Shown here: one piece after another, positions 30,358 through 41,896 of the stretch
How positions within the stretch are numbered: the stretch's first letter is position 1
Layout of the letters: each line of letters begins with the position of its first letter
DNA from: Saccharomycopsis fibuligera x Saccharomycopsis cf. fibuligera
Taxonomy: Eukaryota; Ascomycota; Saccharomycetes; Ascoideales; Saccharomycopsidaceae
Assembly: GCA_001936135.1 (NCBI GenBank)
Contig: CP012811.1
Location: 1,984,001-2,048,000 of the forward strand
Length of the DNA stretch: 64,000 nt
Direction: 5' to 3'
Position numbers and translations under genes: made by a program
The notes under the pieces: model-generated
Told to the model about the DNA's origin: nothing
Seen by the model: only the letters and a program-made list of their open reading frames with translations
Databases searched by the model: none

Positions 30358-31581
30358 ATGGATAATAACCAGGAAAGCTCAAACACCACTTCATTTGCCA
30401 GTATTCTTGCAGGGGTGCAGAAACTTCGTAATCTGGCAAACAAAATCCAAGTGGAAGACGCTCAGCCAAAACCCTCAGCATCATCACAGACTTCTCAGAC
30501 AAATACAGCACTTAAAGCCATCAATAACCTGAGAAACAACAACGAGAGTACTCCAGATCCTGCCTCAAAAGGTGCAACAAGCTTTATCAGCGCCAAGAAC
30601 CGATATAACGAACTACAGGGCAGCTTAAAAAGGCAAAGAGATGACGTCGCGGCCTCAATAGCTTACCGTAACGATTTCGAAAAGAATAACACAAACAATA
30701 ATACTATCACGGCTAATCGAGAGCAACCGACTTCATTCACTAAAACTTCTTTATACCAGCAGCAGTATCAAAGAAGTCAGTCAAAAAGCAAGCCTGCAGT
30801 GTCAAAGATAGCTATTCATCCGTCGCAAAAAGGTAATCCTTTAATCAAGTCACTTCGTAATATTCCATACGAGTATACCTCTATAGTCAAAACAGACTAC
30901 TTAATCAACTCTCATATATCAGTTCTCTTTTTATCGCTTAAATACCACAAACTTCGTCCCGATTACATCTACGGAAGGCTAAAGAAATTTGGCATAAGCT
31001 CAATAGAAGAAGATGGCTACAGTAGGGCAAGAAGCTCAGATTCTCATCTAAAGATTCTTTTACTTCTTCTTGACTCGGAGACCAACTTTTGGGATTCATT
31101 GCAAGAACTTACAAAACTATGTGTTTTTAATGGCTTTACATTATTGGCATCGTGGTCTTTTGAGGAAGCAGGGGACTATATCTATTTGCTAAAAAATATC
31201 GATTCGACTGCGTTACTTAAAACGCGGGGAAATAATGATAAATTTGATATCATCAAAGGTATACACAAAGCGGATTATTACTCTCGTTTGCTTGAAACTT
31301 TGACATCCATTAGATCAATAAATAAAACCGATGTAAGTAAGATTGCAAGCAGTGGTGAATTTAAGAATTTTAAAGAGCTTATTCGGGATAATGGTGAAAA
31401 ATTGGAGCTTATAGAAGGGTTTGGCTCAGTAAAATTGAAAAGATTTAGAGATACAATTAACGAGCCATTCTTGTACGGGAAAGATTATGATGCTGACCCG
31501 AAAGTTGCAGAATGGAAAGAAAAGTGCAAGAAGATAAAACTTGAAAGAGAACGTGCTGCCACTGAAACACTGCGTCCATAG
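30358..31581 (+). CDS. RAD10: Rad10 (ERCC1), nucleotide excision repair endonuclease subunit
   Basis: A 407-residue protein. Rad10 pairs with Rad1 (XPF) to cut 5' of DNA lesions and in single-strand annealing. The ERCC1 central domain begins at about residue 159 with GNPLIKSLRNIPYEYTSIV, then TDYLINSHISVLFLSLKYHK and LRPDYIYGRLKKFG. The C-terminal helix-hairpin-helix region (about 350-375) has LIEGFGSVKLKRFRDT. The first 155 residues are Asn/Gln/Ser-rich and make the protein about twice as long as S. cerevisiae Rad10. The divergent MSH6 promoter carries MCB boxes. Residue 26 is encoded by CTG and may be Ser. The start is the first ATG. High confidence. Confidence 0.93.
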   Translation: MDNNQESSNTTSFASILAGVQKLRNLANKIQVEDAQPKPSASSQTSQTNTALKAINNLRNNNESTPDPASKGATSFISAKNRYNELQGSLKRQRDDVAASIAYRNDFEKNNTNNNTITANREQPTSFTKTSLYQQQYQRSQSKSKPAVSKIAIHPSQKGNPLIKSLRNIPYEYTSIVKTDYLINSHISVLFLSLKYHKLRPDYIYGRLKKFGISSIEEDGYSRARSSDSHLKILLLLLDSETNFWDSLQELTKLCVFNGFTLLASWSFEEAGDYIYLLKNIDSTALLKTRGNNDKFDIIKGIHKADYYSRLLETLTSIRSINKTDVSKIASSGEFKNFKELIRDNGEKLELIEGFGSVKLKRFRDTINEPFLYGKDYDADPKVAEWKEKCKKIKLERERAATETLRP

Positions 31582-33677
31582 TAGCTGATACTCTATATAT
31601 ATAGTGTTTTTTTATGTGAATTTATTTAATATTAAATCGCTGTTTATGAAGAGAATACAGAAAATCATCATAAGTGCCTTTTTAAATCGTTGAATGCAGC
31701 TGAATTTTGCAAAAATGACAGTGAATGGCCCAGGATGGCTACAATCATTCACTAAGATCTACTTTGCGGCTACTCGCAAAATCTGCACGCCATACTGTTT
31801 TTGCAACAAGTTTCAATTCTTTTTATAAGTGCATTAAAAATATGAATGACCGAAAAGATCTACATATTTATATATTTCATACCGCTTTTCGTGGTTTACA
31901 TTTTTGCAGTTCCATTATTGACAGCAAAAGACAGACTGCTTCATAGCAATATAGAGCTAGTCCAATATAAGCTTGCCGTTATTGTAGCCGCATCTCTTCT
32001 GCATCGATGCGGTTGTCTTACAAACTTACGCATTAGTGAATTTACAGAGACAAACAAATCAATGATAAAGGCTTGTCAACGCCAACACCGTTTCATTTGC
32101 ATTTGATGGCATGCGATGCTACATTCATATACTCGATTGCAGTATTTTTTACTCACCGAGTAAAGGCGTACTGAAATATATTTCTATGAATTAAAGATTG
32201 CACCTAAGGAACTTAAAAAATCAGCCCAATTTTGATCCATGTTAAGGATGCATAAACAAATAGTGGTTGTTTACCAGGCAAGGAAATAAAAGGACAACTG
32301 AAAAATAATGTTTTCATGACTTTATCAAGTTGCAAAATCATGGCTGAAAAAATATGCCTACCTCTTTTTTTTTTTTTTTTTTGTATGTAAGCGTGGTGTA
32401 CATGAACGGACTTATTTTTATTGTATGATCTGCGCTGTAAATTTCATTTCTCGTTGATGTGCCATGCCATGTACTATGTACCATATAATGATATAGCATG
32501 GATAGCGACGCAACAATCCAGAATACTGGTTTTCTTTCTCCTGAACCCAAAATGCTGATCTTTTCACAGTTTTGGTTCTGTAATTCCTCGCTATGGCCGT
32601 CAGATAAGCTTGCTGGAAGTTTGGTCTTTCTAGCTAGAATGATACTTGAATGTGATATTGGTCACAGGTATTTGCCCATCGAAAGATGCTTATTGTTCAG
32701 TTGAAAATATTAATATACATACTGGGTTTTCTGACACAACAGGATTGCAAAAAACGAGTTTTTCTACGTGAAGATGCCACGATTTATTTGCTAAAAATAT
32801 AGAGTAGTAGAAAGTCTGATATGTCCTATTATTAAGCCTAAACCTATTCTTGGGCTTGCAGACCTTATTCAAAAGATAATAATAGCTCTGTCTAAAATTT
32901 GCGCGTCACGTTGATAAAGACTACGTATTACACAGCAATCAATCGAAAATAAATAAAATTATGAAACTCAAGGTTATTTCTTTTTCAGATTGAGCCAACT
33001 GTTATCGTTATAGTACTTTGAATAACGTATAGTCTAAAATAAAAGGTAGCAATATAGTAGTATATCAAGTGAATAACAATAAAACTGTAGGTGAAGGAAA
33101 AAAAAAACATGGATATATATAATATGACCACCATATCTTCCGCAGAGACAGACAACCAAGAAATAAAAGAAAACAAGATTTGCTGTAGGTATTCACCAAT
33201 AAGGTCTGGATTTTGGTAAGTATGTTTGTCAGAAACAAAGAAATCAAATTGTAGGTATTAGAAACAAAACAAAGCAGATAGAAAACTAATGAAGAGAAAT
33301 AAAGAGTTTAATAGCCGAAAAACACTTGAGAATCACTATGGTATAGATAGCGTGATAATAATGAGGCTGAAAAGTGAAAGTAAAAGATAAAACCGTCACA
33401 CCTATAGAACGATGGCATTGAAAAGAAAAAGGGTTGCAAGTATTAGACTTAACTTTGTAATAATATAGTTGGGTGTGAAAATAAAAAATAAACCATAACC
33501 ACTATGAAACAACCTTTCACCGTTGATGAAATAAAAATCATAAGCAAAACAAACGCAGAACAAAAAAGGAGATATAATAAGAAAATTAAACGATATAGAG
33601 CAATTAAAAATAACAACAGAAACATAACATCATAACAAAGAGAAATAGTCATACCAAGAGCTAAGAAAGGTCAAATT
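31582..33677. other. Long convergent spacer after RAD10
   Basis: 2.1 kb between two 3' ends. The left half is of mixed composition with no family-like frame; the right part (from about 32930) is A-rich on the plus strand, as expected for the 3' flank of the minus-strand gene. A run of 18 T lies near 32365-32382. No RNA gene recognised. Confidence 0.5.
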
Positions 33678-35009
33678 CTATTGGGTGTCATTTTTCTTGT
33701 AGAGCGAACTTGGCCTCTGGTATTGTGATAATTGACTAACGCTGCTTATTTGAGATCCCTGAGATAACTGAGAGCTGACAGAATTTCTAGACACTGTAGT
33801 ATGGTATGACTGATGTGAGGCTATTGAAGTACGAGGATCCGGTCTGTGTGTAAGAAATAAGGCAGCATCATTATTAGCAAGCATCGATGCAGATGGTGGG
33901 CGACTAAAGGAGGAACGCCCTGGAGCTGGAGGACTAGCAGTGTTATTGACTCCACTACCACGTCTGAATGAAGTTTGATATGCAGGAGGAGATATTGGTA
34001 ATTTGATATCGTTCTTATTCACAGTAAATGGTGGGTTATTAGTGGGTATTCTTAATGTTGGAACGGATCTAATCTTTTTCAATCTTGATTTCTCTTCCTG
34101 CTTTCTCTTCACATTCATGATCGTCTTTAAGCCTTTTGCTTGTGGCTGCGGTGGTTCAATGTTGCTATTGTTAGTGACACTGTTTTCCTCATCCTCGGCA
34201 GCCTCCGACTCAATAGTATTTTGCCTTCTAAAATTAAACACTGATTTTTTGGATTTAAGTTTACCGTTTGCAGATTGAGAACTTTTTTGTGCGCATTTTT
34301 GTAAAAATTTGTTGTATGCTAATTCATTGTCAAAATCATCGAAAACATCATGATCTTCTGCCGAGCTTAGTAGTTCATCAATATCTTCCCTTTCAATACA
34401 AAATCCTGTGCTTCTTTGGCTATTTCTTTTATCATTATTGTTTGTGACTTTGCTTTCTTTTGTAAGTTTGGTAACGGTATCATCACAAGTTTCGATAGAA
34501 GTGGCTGTAGACAAAGCCGATCCGTTATTGTATGATGAGCGGAATGATGATTCTGGCGAATTTGTTGCCGTTGAGGTGGAGTTGTGAACAGAAGCACCCA
34601 TGTTCAAGTTACTATTCAAGCTGTCGTCAGTTAACGTCAACGAGTTTAATTCTTCGTCCAAGTTATTCTTCTTGGAAGGTTTTACAAAAAGATTCTTGAA
34701 AGATTTGGTGATTTTGGAGTTTGAAGAAGCACTACCGCTGCCACCATTGGCGCTAAGAAACGTGGCAGTACTGACTCTTTGAATTGGGTCTATTTCGTCG
34801 ACAACATCAATGGTATGACCGTTATTAGAAAACTTGGGAGCATCTCCTAAATTCGTGCTTTCTGTGGTATACGCTCTATTGAACAGAGGTCTTGAAATGA
34901 GGCGTGGAGATGTCTGGCTTTCTGGCTTCTGGCTGATATCGCTGTCCTTAGTTGAGCATGGCTTTATGCTATGTAGCGATGGGGTGGTATTTGCAGTTAT
35001 ACTGGACAT
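33678..35009 (-). CDS. Unrecognised Ser/Asn-rich protein
   Basis: 443 residues with a clean ATG start and stop. I do not recognise the family. It has no signal peptide or membrane segment. Most of it is disordered and Ser/Thr/Asn-rich. Two better-ordered patches stand out: EREDIDELLSSAEDHDVFDD followed by FDNELAYNKFLQKCAQKS (about residues 203-242), and a basic block LKTIMNVKRKQEEKSRLKKI followed by RSVPTLRIPTNNPPF (about 297-333). Many SP, RxxS and RRxS sites suggest phosphorylation. It has about 3.4 kb of upstream spacer, as often seen for regulated genes in CUG-clade yeasts. The length and codon use support a real gene; the function is unknown. Confidence 0.75.
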   Translation of the reverse strand: MSSITANTTPSLHSIKPCSTKDSDISQKPESQTSPRLISRPLFNRAYTTESTNLGDAPKFSNNGHTIDVVDEIDPIQRVSTATFLSANGGSGSASSNSKITKSFKNLFVKPSKKNNLDEELNSLTLTDDSLNSNLNMGASVHNSTSTATNSPESSFRSSYNNGSALSTATSIETCDDTVTKLTKESKVTNNNDKRNSQRSTGFCIEREDIDELLSSAEDHDVFDDFDNELAYNKFLQKCAQKSSQSANGKLKSKKSVFNFRRQNTIESEAAEDEENSVTNNSNIEPPQPQAKGLKTIMNVKRKQEEKSRLKKIRSVPTLRIPTNNPPFTVNKNDIKLPISPPAYQTSFRRGSGVNNTASPPAPGRSSFSRPPSASMLANNDAALFLTHRPDPRTSIASHQSYHTTVSRNSVSSQLSQGSQISSVSQLSQYQRPSSLYKKNDTQ

Positions 35010-38000
35010 TTTTTTTGATTTAAATATCTAAGCCTTGAAACTGTTTCCTGGCAACAAGATTAATATTTAAAAAGAGATGAGGACGAACGTTTGTCCAAAA
35101 TTTCACACTGCCCTAAATGATAATTGTAAAAAAAAAGTTCTCTTCAAAAGATCGTTATGAAACTTTAAAAAAAAGTAGATAATAATCAAAACTTAAAACT
35201 GAGATATTAACCAAAAGAGTATGCAGGTAATCTATGTAAGGAGAACTTTGGCTAAATACTATTCTCCAATAAGCACTGTTGACGTATTTCCTGTTTCTTG
35301 TTCTGTCTTTTGTTTGTGTCTGAATATGAAACAAAAAAATATTAGAAAAATGAAACTTATGCCGAACTCAGAGACAAAAAAAAAGTGCTGCTTGAGATCA
35401 GAAAATGAAAGCGGCGCCGGTAGTAGATCAGCAAAATAGGTTCAAACGCGCAACTTCCGTAAGCTTTGATAGGAATTGTAAGAATTGGCGATTAGATTGA
35501 AAGAATTTGAGACAAATTGGTCAGTTGTAGAAAGGGCGCCAAATTGAATAAGAAAGATTCTCAAAGGATACAGGATAAACAAAAGTAAACAGAAATAGGA
35601 ATAAAGAAAAGGGAAAAGAAGGAGAGGCACTGAGAGAACGGCTTAAGCGACTGTTAGACGCAGACCCATAAAAAGACAAAGAATAAGACTGAAGATCCCC
35701 GATGGTTTGTAAATAAAAAATAAACCTAGCACTACTGAGAACAGAGCGCAAAAAGCCAATAGGAAATTACGAATACCCTCAAAATAAGTTTTCTTTTGGG
35801 ATATATCTACAACTACACCGGAAAAACAGAGACTTAAACCAATATCGAAAATCAAAAATTAAAAAAAAAAAAAAAAAAAAAGAAGCTAAACAGGAAAGAA
35901 CACAATGGTAGATTAAAACAGAAATAGTAATTGACTCTTTTAGTATAAACTGTACCTGGCTGTGGATCGAGCAGGATCCTGAGCAACCGCATTCGAAAAA
36001 TTTAAACTCACAAACAGAAAATTGTCCACAAAACGCAAACAACATAGCTTTAAACAGACACAACAACATTGGAACCTTTCATGGAACATTGAACACCGCC
36101 AAAATGCATAAAAATACACCAGTAATATACTACAATTGCAGCTCAGCAGCGCTGCTTCCGGAGCTGGCCAGACGCCCAACCGCATGCCAATACATGCGGT
36201 CACTGACTACTGCATGGCCCAGAATTGAAATACCATCAGGATACATATTTATAGCACAGTAGCACTCCAGTTTCCATGCAGGACAAAAACATTATGCGCA
36301 TAATCTGCATAATTTCTGCATTACATATTCTGTAATGTACGATGCTGCGAGCTAATGTATTTGCGTGCCTTTTTTTTTAATATATATTTATATTATTTTC
36401 AACAGTTCAAAATAGCGCGCGTATTTAAGCAGTGCAATTTTATGGTGGCAGCGCGAAGGATTAATCCATTAATATTATTAAGAATGAAGGAGAGCTGGGG
36501 AAACAAACAAAAAAACAAAAAAACAAAAAAAAAGAAAAGAATTGAGAAAGATCCTTGAAAACTAATAATTCCACTTTGCAGCAATATACTGGTTATTTGG
36601 TAAAGGCGCGTTACAAGAAGTACAACAAACCTTGATTCCTTTTTTTTGTTTTTTTCTTCTTTATCAAGCATAGTTTTACTGACGTCCAGATCTCGATATG
36701 GTTGGCGCTATATTACTTCAAATTGACCTCATCTTTGTTGTCTATGTCGGCTATATCTTATAGTCTGTAAGAACTTTGTGTTGCGAATGCAGCCATGTTT
36801 TCCCACGAAATTTGCAGCTTATTTGAATACTTTTTTGTTAGGCGCCCTCTTTTTACAAGAAATGTAACCATTATTCAAACTTATGTGTATGCAGAACAGG
36901 CCTTGTATCAAATTAAAGTGAGTATATCGCAAAAAAAATGAAAAAAAAGGGGCCTATATATCTCTGGTGATGGTGGATTTTAATCCAATCAGTCAAGTCA
37001 GTCCACTGATATTCTCTAGAATCAGATCCGTATTGATCCATATGCATGCTCGAACAAATTTCAACAGCTAACTTGGTGCCTCTCGTATCTATTATGAGGT
37101 GAAATGAAATTGTGAGAAAGCGAGCCACAAAATAAGCGCGCATCTGTGAAATTATCAAAAACGATGCTGAAAGTAAAACGAAAACAAATAGATGCGAATA
37201 AGGTTGGTCACTTCTGCTGCGTAGATCGAACGATTTACGTCCTGTTTTGAACTCAAAACTGTAACATATTAGCATATTATAGCATTCGATACATTTGGTA
37301 CATGTGATACATTGGTGGTGTAAATTCAAACTTATATATTAGATCAATAGCATGCAGTGCAGCTTGCTTAATTGAAATATATATAAGATTATACTTCTAA
37401 AGATCGACTTTGTTTCTCTCAAAAAAGAGGGTTGCAGTGGCTCAAAGGAATTAGATTGAAGTTAAAGATTTGACATATAGCTCGTAAGATTGTAAACAGA
37501 ATCAGAAAATTTAAAAACAGAGGTAAATAATAAGAACGTCTCAAAGAGAAAATAAAAGCCTAACAAAAAAATAGGTAAACAAAAACAGAAAACTTGACAC
37601 TTGAAAAGCAGTCCCTAGCAACAATCCCCGGCGAGTTAAATAACTTGCCAACAACTAATGTACAATTTTATATAAAGTAGAAACTTCTGGCCGTAGTCAA
37701 AAATTATAAGAGTGAAAGAAAACAAACAGGCGAACAAATATTGTAATATTTTTTCTTAAAGGGATGTTCTATTTTGACGCAAACAAGATGATGGGGCGAA
37801 ATCGCTACTCAATTTGCCATCTGTGTTTATAGTTGAGAATTACCAGACTTGAGGTGTGGTTATCCATAATAGACAGAAAGAGACGCGATATTTCCATACA
37901 TGGTAAAGTATAGGATAACAAGATTGACAGTAATTATGTGTCAAGATAGGTCTCCTTTTCAACCATCAACGAATCTGTATTTTCTATGATAGTATTCCAA

Positions 38001-38381
38001 CAGACCAGTATCAATAGCAAGATAAAAAAATAAAAGTTAATTATTATAAACCATAAAATTAAATCCCCCTCCGTAGAAATATTAAGCCAAAACAACAAAA
38101 AAATATTAGCAAAAGAAAAAAATGAGTTAGGAAAAAAAAAAAAAAAAAAAAAAGAGCCGAGTAAAACACAAAAGAGAATAAAAGTTACCTCACCAAGAAT
38201 CAGCCTCCTAAAATATTTTAACCCAAAATTAAAAAAAAAATAAAAAATAAAAATAAAACCCAAACAGTAATCATAAAATACAGTGAAGAATAATGGAATA
38301 AACAAAAGAAAAAAAAAAGGTAAAGAAAAGAAATAATAAAAAAAAAAAATAAAAATTTGAGATGAAATCTTCGTTATCAGC
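35010..38381. other. 3.4-kb spacer upstream of the Ser-rich gene and behind KNS1
   Basis: Lies between two minus-strand genes. The KNS1-proximal half (about 37340-38381) is A-rich (T-rich on the coding strand), as for a 3' flank. The rest should be promoter of the unrecognised gene; a GC-richer patch with palindromic ccgcatgccaatacatgcgg lies at about 36179-36198. The open frames present lack family matches and most do not begin with ATG. Confidence 0.45.
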
Positions 38382-41300
38382 TTAACCAAGTTGAATCGTT
38401 CCATCGTCAAAAATTCCACAATTGAACCATTCATGATTCAATGCTTCATATGCAGTTAACCGTTTATATGGATTGAAAACAAGCAACTTCTTCAACAAAT
38501 CAATAAAGTTATACCAAAATCTAAAAGTATCTTTATCAACCGGCCCCTGAAATTTCTCAACATATGCCATACTGCCATTCAAATAAATATCGGAGTCTCC
38601 AATAAGTGAGGCAGGATACTTGGCATACAATTTCTTCAATTTGCTAGCACTATTGGCATTGTTGTATGACCCATTGCGTCTATTGATTGCTTCAAGAACC
38701 AAATTGTAAAGCTTATGACCAATATTTGGAATGGTAGATTTATTGTTGTCCTCGATTTTCTCAATCAAATCCATAAAGAAGCTTGGCTTGTCATTAGCAA
38801 TTTGCACTTTGCTGAACCATTCTGAACTCATGCATCCACCAGCAACAGAATTCAAATTCTTGAAGAATCTGTCACCATTGGCAAAGTTTGCATCGCTGTT
38901 ACCAACGTTGCCATTGGCTGAAATAGGAGTGCCATTATTGGATCCAAGCGACAAGAACAATTTCTTGTTTGTCAGTTCGTCGCTAAATTCCAAGCAATAC
39001 TTGAAGTAAGCCTCATCCAATGACAAAGTCATATCAATATTGATTCCAATCTTGTTGCTGATGATCTCTTCCACTGGTGCTAACTCGTTAACCACTTTTT
39101 TGGTCTTAGAGCTAATATCTTTAGGGAACTTTTGCTTAATTTTTTTTAACCCAGTAGGAACGTATCCAAGACCCGGTGCTTTACCGGTGTTACCGTACCT
39201 GTTCACCATATCATTGAGCTTCTTTGATGGTCTTCCACGAGAGCGTTTGAGCTTTGTTGAAAGAACCCCACCATGGGTTTGATTTTGACTGTCAGGGCTG
39301 ACGTTACCACCATCGCTATCATTTCCGTTGGCAGACCCATAACCGCTAGCACCATTAGGAGCCAACACATTATTTATAAGAAATTTGCTTTGCAGATCCG
39401 TTAACCCAACAAACGCACTATCAAACTTGTAATCATCCTTCAACTTTAAATACGACTCATCTCTCTGGCGCAAAAATTCATAAACATCTTGATTAACACT
39501 AGTTTGACTGAACCTGCAAGGGTATGACCCATAACCGTTATTGATAACCACCTCATCACCACTGCTACTATCACTATAGTGTCTACGTTTGAATGGCAAA
39601 ACGTAATGATTCCCGTAAGCAGCATACGGTTTGCGCAGTTCTCTCATGTTGTGTAGTTGTTTTTGATTTTGCACGCAGCAATTCTTGATGAGATTCAAAT
39701 CAAGTCTTTCATTCGTGACTTTCTCCATCATTAGTAAATGCTCACGATTATCATGCGTGTTGAATAAGGCTTCACCAATCAATATCTCGACTAATATGCA
39801 TCCTACCGACCACATATCGCATTCATATGCCCAACCAATGCCAAATGCAATTTCCGGAGCCCTGTAATGTCTTGTGGACACTAACTCGGGATGGTATTCA
39901 TTATTGAAAACCGCAGACCCAAAATCGATCAAGTTGATTTTGGTATCATGCAAGATTTTGCGGTAGTTGCTGCTTTTTTTCGGATCACTGTAGTCGGTGC
40001 TGCTGCAGCTGCTTGAGCCGTTGCTGCTGCAGCTGCTTGAGCCGTTGCTGTTGTTACCGCTTTTTTTGCTGCTGTTGCTGACGCCATTGCCCTTTTCGCT
40101 GCCACCGCCGCCGCCGTTGTTGTTGTTGTTGTTGCCGCTGCTGTTACTATTAGTGTTATTCTTAAACTTATTTGCTTCAAAGTAAAATTTTTTACTGTGG
40201 TCGGTACTGTAAAGAAGAATGTTTTCAGGCTTTAAGTCAGTGTGAATGATATTCAAATCGTGCAAAAACACCACGCTTTTCAAAAGCTGTTTGGCAAATG
40301 ACTGGATATGAGATCCAGGAAAACTTTTGAATCCATTCTGATCAAAAAAGTCAAACACAGATAATGACAAAAGATCTGTTACCAACGAAATATGATTTTT
40401 GCAATCAAAGACCTCATTAAGGTGAATACAATGATTGCTGTTGCTTTTGTCAAATTGCTTCAATGTGGATAGCACTCTCAACTCAATTTTAGCTGCGTCT
40501 CTGTATTTTGGGATTGCTTTAATGATTTTAATGGCCACATGGCGCTTAGCGGTATTATCATAAGTTGCTACCACTTTACCAAAAGTGCCTTGACCCAAAA
40601 GTTTTTTGATGGTAAATCTGCCATTAGAATATGACTTTCCGATTTCGACTTTATAGTGACCATTATCTTCATCATGATGTTCTTTTTTGACCAACGCAGC
40701 AGGAATTACAGGAACGTCCAAGTCATTCAACTTGGGGTGAAATTCTTTAATGGGCTGATAATTTTCCTTGGCATACAAAACTTGGGGTAAATAGGTTTGT
40801 GATCCAAGTCCGGTACTTGCTTTATGCTTCTTAATGGCTGGACTGTCTGTAGTACCAGTAGCATCGTTTTGCAAATATATCGCAGCGCCATCATTATTAT
40901 TGAAAGTTTGAGCAAAATTCACAGTGTTATTGTTGTTTTCTGTAAGGCCAAGATCGGACCTGCTATTGTACAAATTGTCATAATAGATATTTTCATTTCC
41001 ATAGTTATTCAACTTCAAATTACTATTGTTATCCAAAGAGTGCAAGCCTGAGTTGAAGCTTGAGTCAGAATGATATGAGCCAGCGGGCTTGAAATAGCTA
41101 TCCTCGTTGAGATTAAGAGATTCATTTCTGCTTGATAATTCGCCAAACTCATTTAACGCGTTTTCATTTGAAAAAGGGTTTAGATTGTCTTCATTATCAT
41201 CATCGTACTCAAGAGCAGGAGAGTTGACAATGGCAGAATCATAATTTTGCTGCATGAAATTCTGAGGGACTTTTCTCTCTTCAACAATAATGATACTGTC

Positions 41301-41819
41301 ATCACTGTCATAATCATTTCCAGTTCTGTAATTACTATCATTGTTATTATTATTATTATTGTTATTGTTATTTTTGATGTTGCCATCATGGTCTATGTGC
41401 TCTGAAGTGGGGAACGTTATTTTATGATTGTCAACAAAGTTGGAGTTTGTGCCGGTATCATTCAGTAGATCAATATCATCGTTAAAAGACAATTGGAGAT
41501 GGTCAGGATTTAAATTGGAATGTTCATTAGTGGCAGCAAAGTAAAAATTGTCATCTCCATTGGCATTATCCTCATCATTGTCAGAATCTAGGCATATTGG
41601 GTCACTGGAATTAAAACCGTTCTTGATAAAAGGGTTTGTACTAGAAGCTATTGCTGATGTTTTGATTATGGGGGTAGAGGAGTTTCTAGGGCTTGAGGTG
41701 GTTGAATTGTCCTGTACTGTTGTTGTTGTTGTTGCTGCTGCTGCGGCTGCGGCTTTGACGTTGTTGGAGTTTCTAAAAGTTCTGGGTCTCTTTCTGTTGA
41801 TATGCTGAACCAAGGACAT
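38382..41819 (-). CDS. KNS1: LAMMER (CLK) family protein kinase Kns1
   Basis: A 1145-residue dual-specificity kinase of the CLK/LAMMER family; in S. cerevisiae (737 residues) Kns1 acts downstream of TORC1 on Pol III regulation. The first 400 residues are Asn/Asp-rich and disordered. The kinase domain has the glycine loop GQGTFGKVV (from Gly409), VAIKIIK (subdomain II), HTDLKPENI with catalytic Asp528, DFGSA with Asp632, STRHYRAPEI and the LAMMER-type motif EHLLMMEKV (693-701). Two large inserts interrupt it: Ser/Asn/Gly repeats between subdomains VIb and VII (about 540-620), and about 350 residues after the LAMMER motif, before the last kinase block WYNFIDLLKKLLVFNPYKRL near the C-terminus. 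The second insert contains an AT-hook-like RSRGRPSKK (RGRP from residue 860). High confidence in family. Confidence 0.94.
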   Translation of the reverse strand: MSLVQHINRKRPRTFRNSNNVKAAAAAAATTTTTVQDNSTTSSPRNSSTPIIKTSAIASSTNPFIKNGFNSSDPICLDSDNDEDNANGDDNFYFAATNEHSNLNPDHLQLSFNDDIDLLNDTGTNSNFVDNHKITFPTSEHIDHDGNIKNNNNNNNNNNNDSNYRTGNDYDSDDSIIIVEERKVPQNFMQQNYDSAIVNSPALEYDDDNEDNLNPFSNENALNEFGELSSRNESLNLNEDSYFKPAGSYHSDSSFNSGLHSLDNNSNLKLNNYGNENIYYDNLYNSRSDLGLTENNNNTVNFAQTFNNNDGAAIYLQNDATGTTDSPAIKKHKASTGLGSQTYLPQVLYAKENYQPIKEFHPKLNDLDVPVIPAALVKKEHHDEDNGHYKVEIGKSYSNGRFTIKKLLGQGTFGKVVATYDNTAKRHVAIKIIKAIPKYRDAAKIELRVLSTLKQFDKSNSNHCIHLNEVFDCKNHISLVTDLLSLSVFDFFDQNGFKSFPGSHIQSFAKQLLKSVVFLHDLNIIHTDLKPENILLYSTDHSKKFYFEANKFKNNTNSNSSGNNNNNNGGGGGSEKGNGVSNSSKKSGNNSNGSSSCSSNGSSSCSSTDYSDPKKSSNYRKILHDTKINLIDFGSAVFNNEYHPELVSTRHYRAPEIAFGIGWAYECDMWSVGCILVEILIGEALFNTHDNREHLLMMEKVTNERLDLNLIKNCCVQNQKQLHNMRELRKPYAAYGNHYVLPFKRRHYSDSSSGDEVVINNGYGSYPCRFSQTSVNQDVYEFLRQRDESYLKLKDDYKFDSAFVGLTDLQSKFLINNVLAPNGASGYGSANGNDSDGGNVSPDSQNQTHGGVLSTKLKRSRGRPSKKLNDMVNRYGNTGKAPGLGYVPTGLKKIKQKFPKDISSKTKKVVNELAPVEEIISNKIGINIDMTLSLDEAYFKYCLEFSDELTNKKLFLSLGSNNGTPISANGNVGNSDANFANGDRFFKNLNSVAGGCMSSEWFSKVQIANDKPSFFMDLIEKIEDNNKSTIPNIGHKLYNLVLEAINRRNGSYNNANSASKLKKLYAKYPASLIGDSDIYLNGSMAYVEKFQGPVDKDTFRFWYNFIDLLKKLLVFNPYKRLTAYEALNHEWFNCGIFDDGTIQLG

Positions 41820-41858
41820 TGCTGCTGGTCCACAAAGGGGATTAGAAGGGAGAAGGGC

Positions 41859-41896
41859 TGAGTTGAGTTGAGTTGAGTTGAGTTGAGTTGAGTTGA
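41859..41896. repeat. Pentanucleotide tandem repeat (TGAGT)n
   Basis: About seven and a half units of TGAGT directly upstream of the KNS1 start codon (40-77 bp before the ATG). Confidence 0.9.

Noticed and set aside
35940-37330. Several frames of 70-138 codons on the minus strand upstream of the Ser-rich gene
   Set aside because: The longest (138 codons) starts with a non-ATG codon, the compositions are hydrophobic or Phe-rich by reverse translation of A runs, and no motif is recognised.
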